Below, piece by piece: positions 1-10,382 of a stretch of 64,000 bases of DNA. The notes below the pieces were generated by a model that saw only the letters and a program-made list of their open reading frames with translations, was not told where the DNA came from and did no database searches. The translations under genes and the position numbers were made by a program. Every line of letters starts with the position of its first letter. The first letter of the stretch is position 1. Source of the DNA: Paratinospora sagittata (Eukaryota > Streptophyta > Magnoliopsida > Ranunculales > Menispermaceae); contig CM069594.1 of assembly GCA_035771175.1 (NCBI GenBank), forward strand, positions 13,797,670 through 13,861,669, read 5' to 3'.

Positions 1-47
1 ACCTGTATTGCATCAAGAACACATCAAACAATAGCTTTCGAAGTCTA

Positions 48-108
48 CAAAGATCAAGCTCGAAGAACGAAGACATATCTCACGTCTAATGCATTAGTTT
101 GATCTTTG
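48..108. repeat. Inverted repeat with enclosed palindrome (reference copy in M1)
   Basis: Arms caaagatcaa (48-57) and ttgatctttg (99-108) are perfect reverse complements. The loop of about 41 nt contains the 12-bp perfect palindrome ctaatgcattag (86-97). The structure recurs in most monomers. Changes such as taagccatta, taatacatta and gcagtag break the inner palindrome in some copies. Confidence 0.75.
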
Positions 109-339
109 GTGTGTAGGGTAACCTCTCGATCAAACTCAGCACTAAAACTCTGAAAATTGCAAAGTCTTCAAGATCACTTCGATATAGTATTTCATTTTGA
201 AAAAATGTTTTCCGTAAGGTTTTAATCATAATTTCAACGAGTTTTGAATTATTTAAAAGTGTTTTGAGTCAATGGAATGGTTCTTGAGTGTCAAAATATT
301 AATTTTTCAAAAATAAGGCTATCCAGCAATTTGCCAAAA

Positions 340-349
340 TTCTCGAGAA
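340..349. repeat. Palindrome ttctcgagaa (XhoI-centred), reference copy
   Basis: A 10-bp perfect palindrome at the same place in nearly every monomer, so XhoI should cut the array into a ladder of about 1.15 kb. M10 retains the site despite a neighbouring change. Confidence 0.7.
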
Positions 350-361
350 GGCACTAACGCA

Positions 362-377
362 CTATCAGTGTTGATAG
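362..377. repeat. Short hairpin ctatca-gtgt-tgatag, reference copy
   Basis: Six-bp arms with a four-base loop, first element of the ctat/atag dyad cluster. Altered in M3 (ctatcggtg) and M15 (ctattagtg). Confidence 0.65.
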
Positions 378-429
378 CACGTTGATAGGGTTCTATAATA
401 AGACATTTGTTTTTTCTGGAAAATTGTCT

Positions 430-441
430 ATAGCGCGCTAT
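430..441. repeat. GCGC palindrome 1 (atagcgcgctat), reference copy
   Basis: A perfect 12-bp palindrome holding three BssHII-type GC steps in otherwise AT-rich DNA. Intact in almost all monomers. M18, M30 and M31 have ctacagcgcgctat. Confidence 0.8.
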
Positions 442-503
442 CCCCTTTGATGACTCGCTATAAAGCTGTTGCCTTAATCTTTTCATTTTTAGTAAAATGG
501 GCA

Positions 504-515
504 ATAGCGCGCTAT
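504..515. repeat. GCGC palindrome 2 (atagcgcgctat), reference copy
   Basis: Second copy, 74 bp downstream. With its flanks (gggca before, agg after) it reads as an inverted relative of palindrome 1 with its flanks (tct before, cccc after). Altered in M2, M7, M12 and M21. Shortened to the still perfect palindrome atagcgctat in M49-M51. Confidence 0.8.
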
Positions 516-624
516 AGGCCTTGATAACACGGTATCGGAAAGTCTAAAAAACTCAAGCTCTTTAGTTTGTGTATATCGACCTGCTATCTGTCAATAGAGA
601 ACATGATACACAACCAAATAGCAC

Positions 625-690
625 TCCATCCACGTCTGAGAACAAAAACATTTATTTATAACGAGAAAAATTTGGGCACTTCTGCTTGCT
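625..690. repeat. Diagnostic variable segment of the monomer, reference copy (type A)
   Basis: The most variable stretch of the unit. It includes the tatcc/catcc choice, the gagaac/gtgaac/gagacc/gacaac choice, catttattt versus cagatattt versus cagatat, taacg versus tcacg, and aatttggg versus aatgtggg. These changes travel together in a few combinations and define the monomer types used here. Confidence 0.75.
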
Positions 691-808
691 CGATTTTTCT
701 ATTCCTTACACAGTTTTGCCAGGTTATCTTAATTGAAATATGCTCTACTAACACCTAGATGATTCCCTTTGTCTCGCACGCCCAAAACAACTTTAGATTA
801 AACAATGT

Positions 809-820
809 TTTGAATTCAAA
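809..820. repeat. Palindrome tttgaattcaaa (EcoRI-centred), reference copy
   Basis: A 12-bp perfect palindrome in most monomers. It is lost in M6 and M11 (gagttc) and M23 (gaaatc), so an EcoRI digest should show missing sites there. Confidence 0.7.
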
Positions 821-1116
821 TAATTTTGTACTCACTTGCTCTTTAACCTGCAACTTCTATTTTTATAAAACACTCATTCTCTGATTTTCAAAAATACAAC
901 ACGCACGATTTTTGTAAGTTAGATTGAGCTTTCCAAAGAGTTTTTCAAGAGAAGAAAGTAATGATTCTTGCATTTGCCAAAACAAGCTTCGAATTGAATC
1001 AAAATTGCAATCTGTCTTGATGATAACGTCATTGTTGAGCAAGTTCTTCATTTTATCCCTTTTGTGCTTAGATTTGCAGAGGGTATCCATTGTTTTAAAC
1101 TGTAAGTATATGAAGT

Positions 1117-1140
1117 GGTCTCGGTAAGATAACAACATCA
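1117..1140. repeat. Monomer end, three-state junction segment, reference copy
   Basis: Reads ggtaagataacaac here. Alternative forms are ggtatgataacac (1 bp shorter; M3, M7, M12, M15, M20, M21, M24, M27, M29, M30, M32, M44, M52, M54) and gggaagataacaac (M26, M39, M41, M45, M46). The short form accounts for most 1,153-bp units. Confidence 0.8.
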
Positions 1141-1154
1141 AAAAAGAACACAAC

Positions 1155-2308
1155 ACCTGTATTGCATCAAGAACACATCAAACAATAGCTTTCGAAGTCT
1201 ACAAAGATCAAGCTCGAAGAACGAAGACATATCTCATGTCTAATGCATTAGTTTGATCTTTGGTGTGTAGGGTAACCTCTCGATCAAAGTCAGCACTAAA
1301 ACTCTGAAAATTGCAAAGTTTTCAAAATCACTTCGATATAGTATTTCATTTTGAAAAAATATTTTCCGTAAGGTTTTAATCATAATTTCAACGAGTTTTG
1401 AATTATTTAAAAGTGTTTTGAGTCAATGGAATGGTTCTTGAGTGTCAAAATATTAATTTTTCAAAAATAAGGCTATCCAGCAATTTGCCAAAATTCTCGA
1501 GAAGGCACTAACGCACTATCAGTGTTGATAGCACGTTGATAGGGTTCTATAATAAGACATTTGTTTTTTCTTCAAAATTGTCTATAGCGCGCTATCCCCT
1601 TTGATGACTCGCTATAAAGCTGTTGCCTTAATCTTTTCATTTTTAGTAAAATGGGCAATAGCGCGTTATAGGCCTTGATAACACGGTATCGGAAAGTCTA
1701 AAAAACTCAAGCTCTCTAGTTTGTGTATATCGACCTGCTATCTGTCAATAGAGAACATGATACACAACCAAATAGCACTCTATCCACGTCTGTGAACAAA
1801 ATCAGATATTTCTAACGAGAAAAATTTGGGCACTTCTGCTTGCTCGATTTTTCTATTCCTTACACAGTTTTGCCAGGTTATCTTAATTGAAATATGCTCT
1901 ACTAACACCTAGATGATTCCCTTTGTCTCGCACGCCCAAAACAACTTTAGATTAAACAATGTTTTGAATTCAAATCATTTTGTACTCACTTGCTCTTTAA
2001 CCTGCAACTTCTATTTTTATAAAACACTCATTCTCTGATTTTCAAAAATACAACACGCACGATTTTTGTAAGTTAGATTGAGCTTTCCAAAGAGTTTTTC
2101 AAGAGAAGAAAGTAATGATTCTTGCTTTTGCCAAAACAAGCTACGAATTGAATCAAAATTGCAATCTGTCTTGATGATAACGTCATTGTTGAGCAAGTTC
2201 TTCATTTTATCCCTTTTGTGCTTAGATTTGCAGAGGGTATCCATTGTTTTAAACTGTAAGTATATGAAGTGGTCTCGGTAAGATAACAACATCAAAAAAG
2301 AACACAAC
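1155..2308 (+). repeat. Satellite monomer M2, type B, 1,154 bp
   Basis: Left part has aaagtcagc, gttttcaaaatc and atattttcc; the middle has cttcaaaa. The second GCGC palindrome is broken (gcgcgttata, 1661-1670). The right part carries gcttttgcc and ctacgaatt, like the right part of M6. Confidence 0.95.
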
Positions 2309-3461
2309 ACCTGTATTGCATCAAGAACACATCAAACAATAGCTTTCGAAATCTACAAAGATCAAGCTCGAAGAACGAAGACATATCTCATGTCTAATGC
2401 ATTAGTTTGATCTTTGGTGTGTAGGGTAACCTCTCGATCAAACTCAGCACTAAAACTCTAAAAATTGCAAAGTCTTCAAGATCACTTCGATATAGTATTT
2501 CATTTTGAAAAAATGTTTTCCGTAAGGTTTTAATCATAATTTCAACGAGTTTTGAATTATTTAAAAGTGTTTTGAGTCAATGGAATGGTTCTTGAGTGTC
2601 AAAATATTAATTTTTCAAAAATAAGGCTATCCAGCAATTTGCCAAAATTCTCGAGAAGGCACTAACGCACTATCGGTGTTGATAGCACGTTGATAGGGTT
2701 CTATAATAAGACATTTGTTTTTTCTTCAAAATTGTCTATAGCGCGCTATCCCCTTTGATGACTCGCTATAAAGCTGTTGCCTTAATCTTTTCATTTTTAG
2801 TAAAATGGGCAATAGCGCGCTATAGGCCTTGATAACATGGTATCGGAAAGTCTAAAAAACTCAAGCTCTCTAGTTTGTGTATATCGACCTGCTATCTGTC
2901 AATAGAGAACATGATACACAACCAAATAGCACTCTATCCACGTCTGAGACCAAAATCAGATATTTCTCACGAGAAAAATGTGGGCACTTCTGCTTGCTCG
3001 ATTTTTTTATTCCTTATACAGTTTTGCCAGGTTATCTGAATTGAAATATGCTCTACTAACACCTAGATGATTCCCTTTGTCTCGCACGCCCAAAATAACT
3101 TTAGATTAAACAATGTTTTGAATTCAAATCATTTTGTACTCACTTGCTCTTTAACCTGCAACTTCTACTTTTATAAAACACTCATTCTCTGATTTTCAAA
3201 AATACAACACGCACGATTTTTGTAAGTTAGATTGAGCTTTCCAAAGAGTTTTTCAAGAGAAGAAAGTAATGATTCTTGCATTTGCCAAAACAAGCTTCGA
3301 ATTGAATCAAAATTGCAATCTGTCTTGATGATAACGTCATTGTTGAGCAAGTTCTTCATTTTATCCCTTTTGTGCTTAGATTTGCAGAGGGTATCCATTG
3401 TTTTAAACTGTAAGTATATGAAGTGGTCTCGGTATGATAACACATCAAAAAAGAACACAAC
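2309..3461 (+). repeat. Satellite monomer M3, type C, 1,153 bp
   Basis: Starts with the cgaaatc / actctaaaaat class. Private variants are ctatcggtg (near 2670) and cttctactttt (near 3165). Ends with ggtatgataacacatc, which is 1 bp shorter than the taag form and explains the length. Confidence 0.95.
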
Positions 3462-4615
3462 ACCTGTATTGCATCAAGAACACATCAAACAATAGCTTTC
3501 GAAGTCTACAAAGATCAAGCTCGAAGAACGAAAACATATCTCATGTCCAAGCCATTAGTTTGATCTTTGGTGTGTAGGGTAACCTCTCGATCAAAGTCAG
3601 CACTAAAACTCTGAAAATTGCAAAGTTTTCAAAATCACTTCGATATAGTATTTCATTTTGAAAAAATATTTTCCGTAAGGTTTTAATCATAATTTCAACG
3701 AGTTTTGAATTATTTAAAAGTGTTTTGAGTCAATGGAATGGTTCTTGAGTGTCAAAATATTAATTTTTCAAAAATAAGGCTATCCAGCAGTTTGCCAAAA
3801 TTCTCGAGAAGGCACTAACGCACTATCAGTGTTGATAGCACGTTGATAGGGTTCTATAATAAGACATTTGTTTTTTCTTCAAAATTGTCTATAGCGCGCT
3901 ATCCCCTTTGATGACTCGCTATAAAGCTGTTGCCTTAATCTTTTCATTTTTAGTAAAATGGGCAATAGCGCGCTATAGGCCTTGATAACACGGTATCGGA
4001 AAGTCTAAAAAACTCAAGCTCTCTAGTTTGTGTATATCGACCTGCTATCTGTCAATAGAGAACATGATACACAACCAAATAGCACTCTATCCACGTCTGA
4101 GACCAAAATCAGATATTTCTAACGAGAAAAATGTGGGCACTTCTGCTTGCTCGATTTTTTTATTCCTTACACAGTTTTGCCAGGTTATCTTAATTGAAAT
4201 ATGCTCTACGAACACCTAGATGATTCCCTTTGTCTCGCACGCCCAAAACAACTTTAGATTAAACAATGTTTTGAATTCTAATCATTTTGTACTCACTTGC
4301 TCTTTAACCTGCAACTTCTATTTTTATAAAACACTCATTCTCTGATTTTCAAAAATACAACACGCACGATTTTTGTAAGTTAGATTGAGCTTTCCAAAGA
4401 GTTTTTCAAGAGAAGAAAGTAATGATTCTTGCTTTTGCCAAAACAAGCTACGAATTGAATCAAAATTGCAATCTGTCTCGATGATAACGTCATTGTTGAG
4501 CAAGTTCTTCATTTTATCCCTTTTGTGCTTAGATTTGCAGAGGGTATCCATTGTTTTAAACTGTAAGTATATGAAGTGGTCTCGGTAAGATAACAACATC
4601 AAAAAAGAACACAAC
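3462..4615 (+). repeat. Satellite monomer M4, type C/D intermediate, 1,154 bp
   Basis: Has gagacc of type C but taacg of type D in the diagnostic segment. Left part is the cgaaaac / aaagtc class with private tgtccaagcc. Also ccagcagtttg, gaattctaatc and tgtctcgatg. Right part has gcttttgcc and ctacgaatt. Confidence 0.95.
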
Positions 4616-5768
4616 ACCTGTATTGCATCAAGAACACATCAAACAATAGCTTTCGAAATCTACAAAGATCAAGCTCGAAGAACGAAGACATATCTCATGT
4701 CTAATGCATTAGTTTGATCTTTGGTGTGTAGGGTAACCTCTCGATCAAACTCAGCACTAAAACTCTAAAAATTGCAAAGTCTTCAAGATCACTTCGATAT
4801 AGTATTTCATTTTGAAAAAATGTTTTCCGTAAGGTTTTAATCATAATTTCAACGAGTTTTGAATTATTTAAAAGTGTTTTGAGTCAATGGAACGGTTCTT
4901 GAGTGTCAAAATATTAATTTTTCAAAAATAAGGCTATCCAGCAATTTGCCAAAATTCTCGAGAAGGCACTAACGCACTATCAGTGTTGATAGCACGTTGA
5001 TAGGGTTCTATAATAAGACATTTGTTTTTTCTTCAAAATTGTCTATAGCGCGCTATCCCCTTTGATGACTCGCGATAAAGCTGTTGCCTTAATCTTTTCA
5101 TTTTTAGTAAAATGGGCAATAGCGCGCTATAGGCCTTGATAACACGGTATCGGAAAGTCTAAAAAACTCAAGCTCTCTAGTTTGTGTATATCGACCTGCT
5201 ATCTGTCAATAGAGAACATGATACACAACCAAATAGCACTCTATCCACGTCTGACAACAAAATCAGATATTTCTAACGAGAAAAATGTGGGCACTTCTGC
5301 TTGCTCGATTTTTTTATCCTTACACAGTTTTGCTAGGTTATCTTAATTGAAATATGCTCTACGAACACCTAGATGATTCCCTTTGTCTCGCACGCCCAAA
5401 ACAACTTTAGATTAAACAATGTTTTGAATTCAAATCATTTTGTACTCACTTGCTCTTTAACCTGCAACTTCTATTTTTATAAAACACTCATTCTCTGATT
5501 TTCAAAAATACAACACGCACGATTTTTGTAAGTTAGATTGAGCTTTCCAAAGAGTTTTTCAAGAGAAGAAAGTAATGATTCTTGCATTTGCCAAAACAAG
5601 CTTCGAATTGAATCAAAATTGCAATCTGTCTTGATGATAACGTCATTGTTGAGCAAGTTCTTCATTTTATCCCTTTTGTGCTTAGATTTGCAGAGGGTAT
5701 CCATTGTTTTAAACTGTGAGTATATGAAGTGGTCTCGGTAAGATAACAACATCAAAAAAGAACACAAC
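4616..5768 (+). repeat. Satellite monomer M5, type D, 1,153 bp
   Basis: Left part is the cgaaatc class. Private changes are ggaacggttc, ctcgcgataaag and tgctaggtta. One T is lost in tttttttatcctt, giving 1,153 bp. Right part has gcatttgcc, cttcgaatt and ctgtgag. Confidence 0.95.
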
Positions 5769-6922
5769 ACCTGTATTGCATCAAGAACACATCAAACAAT
5801 AGCTTTCGAAGTCTACAAAGATCAAGCTCGAAGAACGAAGACATATCTCACGTCTAATGCATTAGTTTGATCTTTGGTGTGTAGGGTAACCTCTCGATCA
5901 AACTCAGCACTAAAACTCTGAAAATTGCAAAGTCTTCAAGATCACTTCGATATAGTATTTCATTTTGAAAAAATGTTTTCCGTAAGGTTTTAATCATAAT
6001 TTCAACGAGTTTTGAATTATTTAAAAGTGTTTTGAGTCAATGGAATGGTTCTTGAGTGTCAAAATATTAATTTTTCAAAAATAAGGCTATGCAGCAATTT
6101 GCCAAAATTCTCGAGAAGGCACTAACGCACTATCAGTGTTGATAGCACGTTGATAGGGTTCTATAATAAGACATTTGTTTTTTCTGGAAAATTGTCTATA
6201 GCGCGCTATCCCCTTTGATGACTCGCTATAAAGCTGTTGCCTTAATCTTTTCATTTTTAGTAAAATGGGCAATAGCGCGCTATAGGCCTTGATAACACGG
6301 TATCGGAAAGTCTAAAAAACTCAAGCTCTTTAGTTTGTGTATATCGACCTGCTATCTGTCAATAGAGAACATGATACACAACCAAATAGCACTCCATCCA
6401 CGTCTGAGAACAAAAACATTTATTTCTAACGAGAAAAATTTGGGCACTTCTGCTTGCTCGATTTTTCTATTCCTTACACAGTTTTGCCAGGTTATCTTAA
6501 TTGAAATATGCTCTACTAACACCTAGATGATTCCCTTTGTCTCGCACGCCCAAAACAACTTTAGATTAAACAATGTTTTGAGTTCAAATCATTTTGTACT
6601 CACTTGCTCTTTAACCTGCAACTTCTATTTTTATAAAACACTCATTCTCTGATTTTCAAAAATACAACACACACGATTTTTATAAGTTAGATTGAGCTTT
6701 CCAAAGAGTTTTTCAAGAGAAGAAAGTAATGATTCTTGCTTTTGCCAAAACAAGCTACGAATTGAATCAAAATTGCAATCTGTCTTGATGATAACGTCAT
6801 TGTTGAGCAAGTTCTTCATTTTATCCCTTTTGTGCTTAGATTTGCAGAGGGTATCCATTGTTTTAAACTGTAAGTATATGAAGTGGTCTCGGTAAGATAA
6901 CAACATCAAAAAAGAACACAAC
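5769..6922 (+). repeat. Satellite monomer M6, type A, 1,154 bp
   Basis: Left half matches M1 (cacgtctaat, ctggaaaa, type A segment). Right half matches M2, M10 and M11 (gcttttgcc, ctacgaatt). The change gagttcaaatc destroys the EcoRI palindrome and is shared with M11. This is a chimeric copy. Confidence 0.95.
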
Positions 6923-8075
6923 ACCTGTATTGCATCAAGAACACATCAAACAATAGCTTTCGAAATCTACAAAGATCAAGCTCGAAGAACGAAGACATAT
7001 CTCATGTCTAATGCATTAGTTTGATCTTTGGTGTGTAGGGTAACCTCTCGATCAAACTCAGCACTAAAACTCTAAAAATTGCAAAGTCTTCAAGATCACT
7101 TCGATATAGTATTTCATTTTGAAAAAATGTTTTCCGTAAGGTTTTAATCATAATTTCAACGACTTTTGAATTATTTAAAAGTGTTTTGAGTCAATGGAAT
7201 GGTTCTTGAGTGTCAAAATATTAATTTTTCAAAAATAAGGCTATCCAGCAATTTGCCAAAATTCTCGAGAAGGCACTAACGCACTATCAGTGTTGATAGC
7301 ACGTTGATAGGGTTCTATAATAAGGCATTTGTTTTTTCTTCAAAATTGTCTATAGCGCGCTATCCCCTTTGATGACTCGCTATAAAGCTGTTGCCTTAAT
7401 CTTTTCATTTTTAGTAAAATGGGCAATAGTGCGCTATAGGCCTTGATAACACGGTATCGGAAAGTCTAAAAAACTCAAGCTCTTTAGTTTGTGTATATCG
7501 ACCTGCTATCTGTCAATAGAGAACATGATACACAACCAAATAGCACTCTATCCACGTCTGAGACCAAAATCAGATATTTCTCACGAGAAAAATGTGGGCA
7601 CTTCTGCTTGCTCGACTTTTTTATTCGTTATACAGTTTTGCCAGGTTATCTGAATTGAAATATGCCCTACTAACACCTAGATGATTCCCTTTGTCTCGCA
7701 CGCCCAAAACAACTTTAGATTAAACAATGTTTTGAATTCAAATCATTTTGTACTCACTTGCTCTTTAACCTGCAACTTCTATTTTTATAAAACACTCATT
7801 CTCTGATTTTCAAAAATACAACACGCACGATTTTTGTAAGTTAGATTGAGCTTTCCAAAGAGTTTTTCAAGAGAAGAAAGTAATGATTCTTGCATTTGCC
7901 AAAACAAGCTTCGAATTGAATCAAAATTGCAATCTGTCTTGATGATAACGTCATTGTTGAGCAAGTTCTTCATTTTATCCCTTTTGTGCTTAGATTTGCA
8001 GAGGGTATCCATTGTTTTAAACTGTAAGTATATGAAGTGGTCTCGGTATGATAACACATCAAAAAAGAACACAAC
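6923..8075 (+). repeat. Satellite monomer M7, type C, 1,153 bp
   Basis: Shares with M12 the changes aatagtgcgc in the second palindrome, gacttttttattcg and gccctactaa. Also has cgacttttg and aaggcatttg. Ends in the short tatg form. Confidence 0.95.
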
Positions 8076-9228
8076 ACCTGTATTGCATCAAGAACACATC
8101 AAACAATAGCTTTCGAAGTCTACAAAGATCAAGCTCGAAGAACGAAAACATATCTCATGTCTAAGCCATTAGTTTGATCTTTGGTGTGTAGGGTAACCTC
8201 TCGATCAAAGTCAGCACTAAAACTCTGAAAATTGCAAAGTTTTCAAAATCACTTCGATATAGCATTTCATTTTGAAAAAATATTTTCCGTAAGGTTTTAA
8301 TCATAATTTCAACGAGTTTTGAATTATTTAAAAGTGTTTTGAGTCAATGGAATGGTTCTTGAGTGTCAAAATATTAATTTTTCAAAAATAAGGCTATCCA
8401 GCAATTTGCCAAAATTCTCGAGAAGGCACTAACGCACTATCAGTGTTGATAGCACGTTGATAGGGTTCTATAATAAGACATTTGTTTTTTCTTCAAAATT
8501 GTCTATAGCGCGCTATCCCCTTTGATGACTCGCTATAAAGCTGTTGCCTTAATCTTTTCATTTTTAGTAAAATGGGCAATAGCGCGCTATAGGCCTTGAT
8601 AACACGGTATCAGAAAGTCTAAAAAACTCAAGCTCTTTAGTTTGTGTATATCGACCTGCTATCTGTCAATAGAGAACATGATACACAACCAAATAGCACT
8701 CTATCCACGTCTGAGACCAAAATCAGATATTTCTCACGAGAAAAATGTGGGCACTTCTGCTTGCTCGTTTTTTTATTCCTTATACAGTTTTGCCAGGTTA
8801 TCTGAATTGAAATATGCTCTACTAACACCTAGATGATTCCCTTTGTCTCGCACGCCCAAAACAACTTTAGATTAAACAATGTTTTGAATTCAAATCATTT
8901 TGTACTCACTTGCTCTTTAACCTGCAACTTCTATTTTTATAAAACACTCATTCTCTGATTTTCAAAAATACAACACGCACGATTTTTGTAAGTTAGATTG
9001 AGCTTTCCAAAGAGTTTTTCAAGAGAAGAAAGTAATGATTCTTGCATTTGCCAAAACAAGCTTCGAATTGAATCAAAATTGCAATCTGTCTTGATGATAA
9101 CGTCATTGTTGAGCAAGTTCTTCATTTTATCCCTTTTGTGCTTAGATTTGCAGAGGGTATCCATTGTTTTAAACTGTGAGTATATGAAGTGGTCTCGGTA
9201 AGATAACAACATCAAAAAAGAACACAAC
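8076..9228 (+). repeat. Satellite monomer M8, type C, 1,153 bp
   Basis: Left part is the cgaaaac / taagcc class, with tagcatttc shared with M13. A one-base loss in gctcgttttttt explains its length and shifts the small plus-strand frame. Right part has ctgtgag with a taag end. Confidence 0.95.
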
Positions 9229-10382
9229 ACCTGTATTGCATCAAGAACACATCAAACAATAGCTTTCGAAGTCTACAAAGATCAAGCTCGAAGAACGAAG
9301 ACATATCTCATGTCTAATGCATTAGTTTGATCTTTGGTGTGTAGGGTAACCTCTCGATCAAAGTCAGCACTAAAACTCTGAAAATTGCAAAGTTTTAAAA
9401 ATCACTTCGATATAGTATTTCATTTTGAAAAAATATTTTCCGTAAGGTTTTAATCATAATTTCAACGAGTTTTGAATTATTTAAAAGTGTTTTGAGTCAA
9501 TGGAATGGTTCTTGAGTGTCAAAATATTAATTTTTCAAAAATAAGGCTATCCAGCAATTTGCCAAAATTCTCGAGAAGGCACTAACGCACTATCAGTGTT
9601 GATAGCACGTTGATAGGGTTCTATAATAAGGCATTTGTTTTTTCTTCAAAATTGTCTATAGCGCGCTATCCCCTTTGATGACTCGCTATAAAGCTGTTGC
9701 CTTAATCTTTTCATTTTTAGTAAAATGGGCAATAGCGCGCTATAGGCCTTGATAACACGGTATCGGAAAGTCTAAAAAACTCAAGCTCTCTAGTTTGTGT
9801 ATATCGACCTGCTATCTGTCAATAGAGAACATGATACACAACCAAATAGCACTCTATCCATGTCTGTGAACAAAATCAGATATTTCTAACGAGAAAAATT
9901 TGGGCACTTCTGCTTGCTCGATTTTTCTATTCCTTACACAGTTTTGCCAGGTTATCTTAATTGAAATATGCTCTACTAACACCTAGATGATTCCCTTTGT
10001 CTCGCACGCCCAAAACAACTTTAGATTAAACAATGTTTTGAATTCAAATCATTTTGTACTCACTTGCTCTTTAACCTGCAACTTCTATTTTTATAAAACA
10101 CTCATTCTCTGATTTTCAAAAATACAACACGCACGATTTTTGTAAGTTAGATTGAGCTTTCCAAAGAGTTTTTCAAGAGAAGAAAGTAATGATTCTTGCA
10201 TTTGCCAAAACAAGCTTCGAATTGAATCAAAATTGCAATCTGTCTTGATGATAACGTCATTGTTGAGCAAGTTCTTCATTTTATCCCTTTTGTGCTTAGA
10301 TTTGCAGAGGGTATCCATTGTTTTAAACTGTGAGTATATGAAGTGGTCTCGGTAAGATAACAACATCAAAAAAGAACACAAC
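9229..10382 (+). repeat. Satellite monomer M9, type B, 1,154 bp
   Basis: Has gttttaaaaatc (shared with M14), aaggcatttg and ctatccatgtctg, a C-to-T change at a CpG. Right part has ctgtgag with a taag end. Confidence 0.95.

Larger units (their letters stand above)
1..1154 (+). repeat. Satellite monomer M1, type A, 1,154 bp
   Basis: Used as the reference copy for internal landmarks. It carries ctggaaaa, the type A segment and caaataatttt, with a taag end. The variant tatctcacgtctaat is shared only with M6, and tttatttataacg is private. Confidence 0.95.

Noticed and set aside
165..200. CENP-B box-like sequence starting at ttcg motifs
   Set aside because: cttcgatatagtattt matches only the first half (ttcg followed four bases later by a); the required cggg is absent. 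The other ttcg sites fit worse.
319..504. Minus-strand frame of 61 codons across the GCGC palindromes
   Set aside because: It reaches the 60-codon length only in monomers with ctggaaaa, because the alternative cttcaaaa introduces a stop. It overlaps palindromes and has no conserved start context.
567..758. Plus-strand frame of 63 codons over the diagnostic segment
   Set aside because: It is broken by stops in type B copies (ctgtgaac) and by indels in Ds and M8 copies. It covers the most variable part of the unit.
858..875. TATA-box-like tttttataaaac as a promoter in each monomer
   Set aside because: AT-rich DNA produces such strings by chance, and there is no supporting start, transcript or conserved partner element.
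924..1127. Plus-strand frame of 67-110 codons in the same region
   Set aside because: It is the antisense shadow of the previous frame. Its end varies from 67 to 87 to 110 codons depending on single junction variants (taag, tatg, ggaag), which is not how a conserved protein behaves.
863..1156. Repeated minus-strand frame of 95-97 codons as a multicopy gene family
   Set aside because: Present because the DNA is repeated. The recurrent variants change amino acids (for example M/K, C/S, R/S, L/S, M/T, R/H) far more often than they are silent. Frameshifts (M26, M27, M29, M30) and stops (M14, M25, M40) occur, and the plus strand is open over the same bases.
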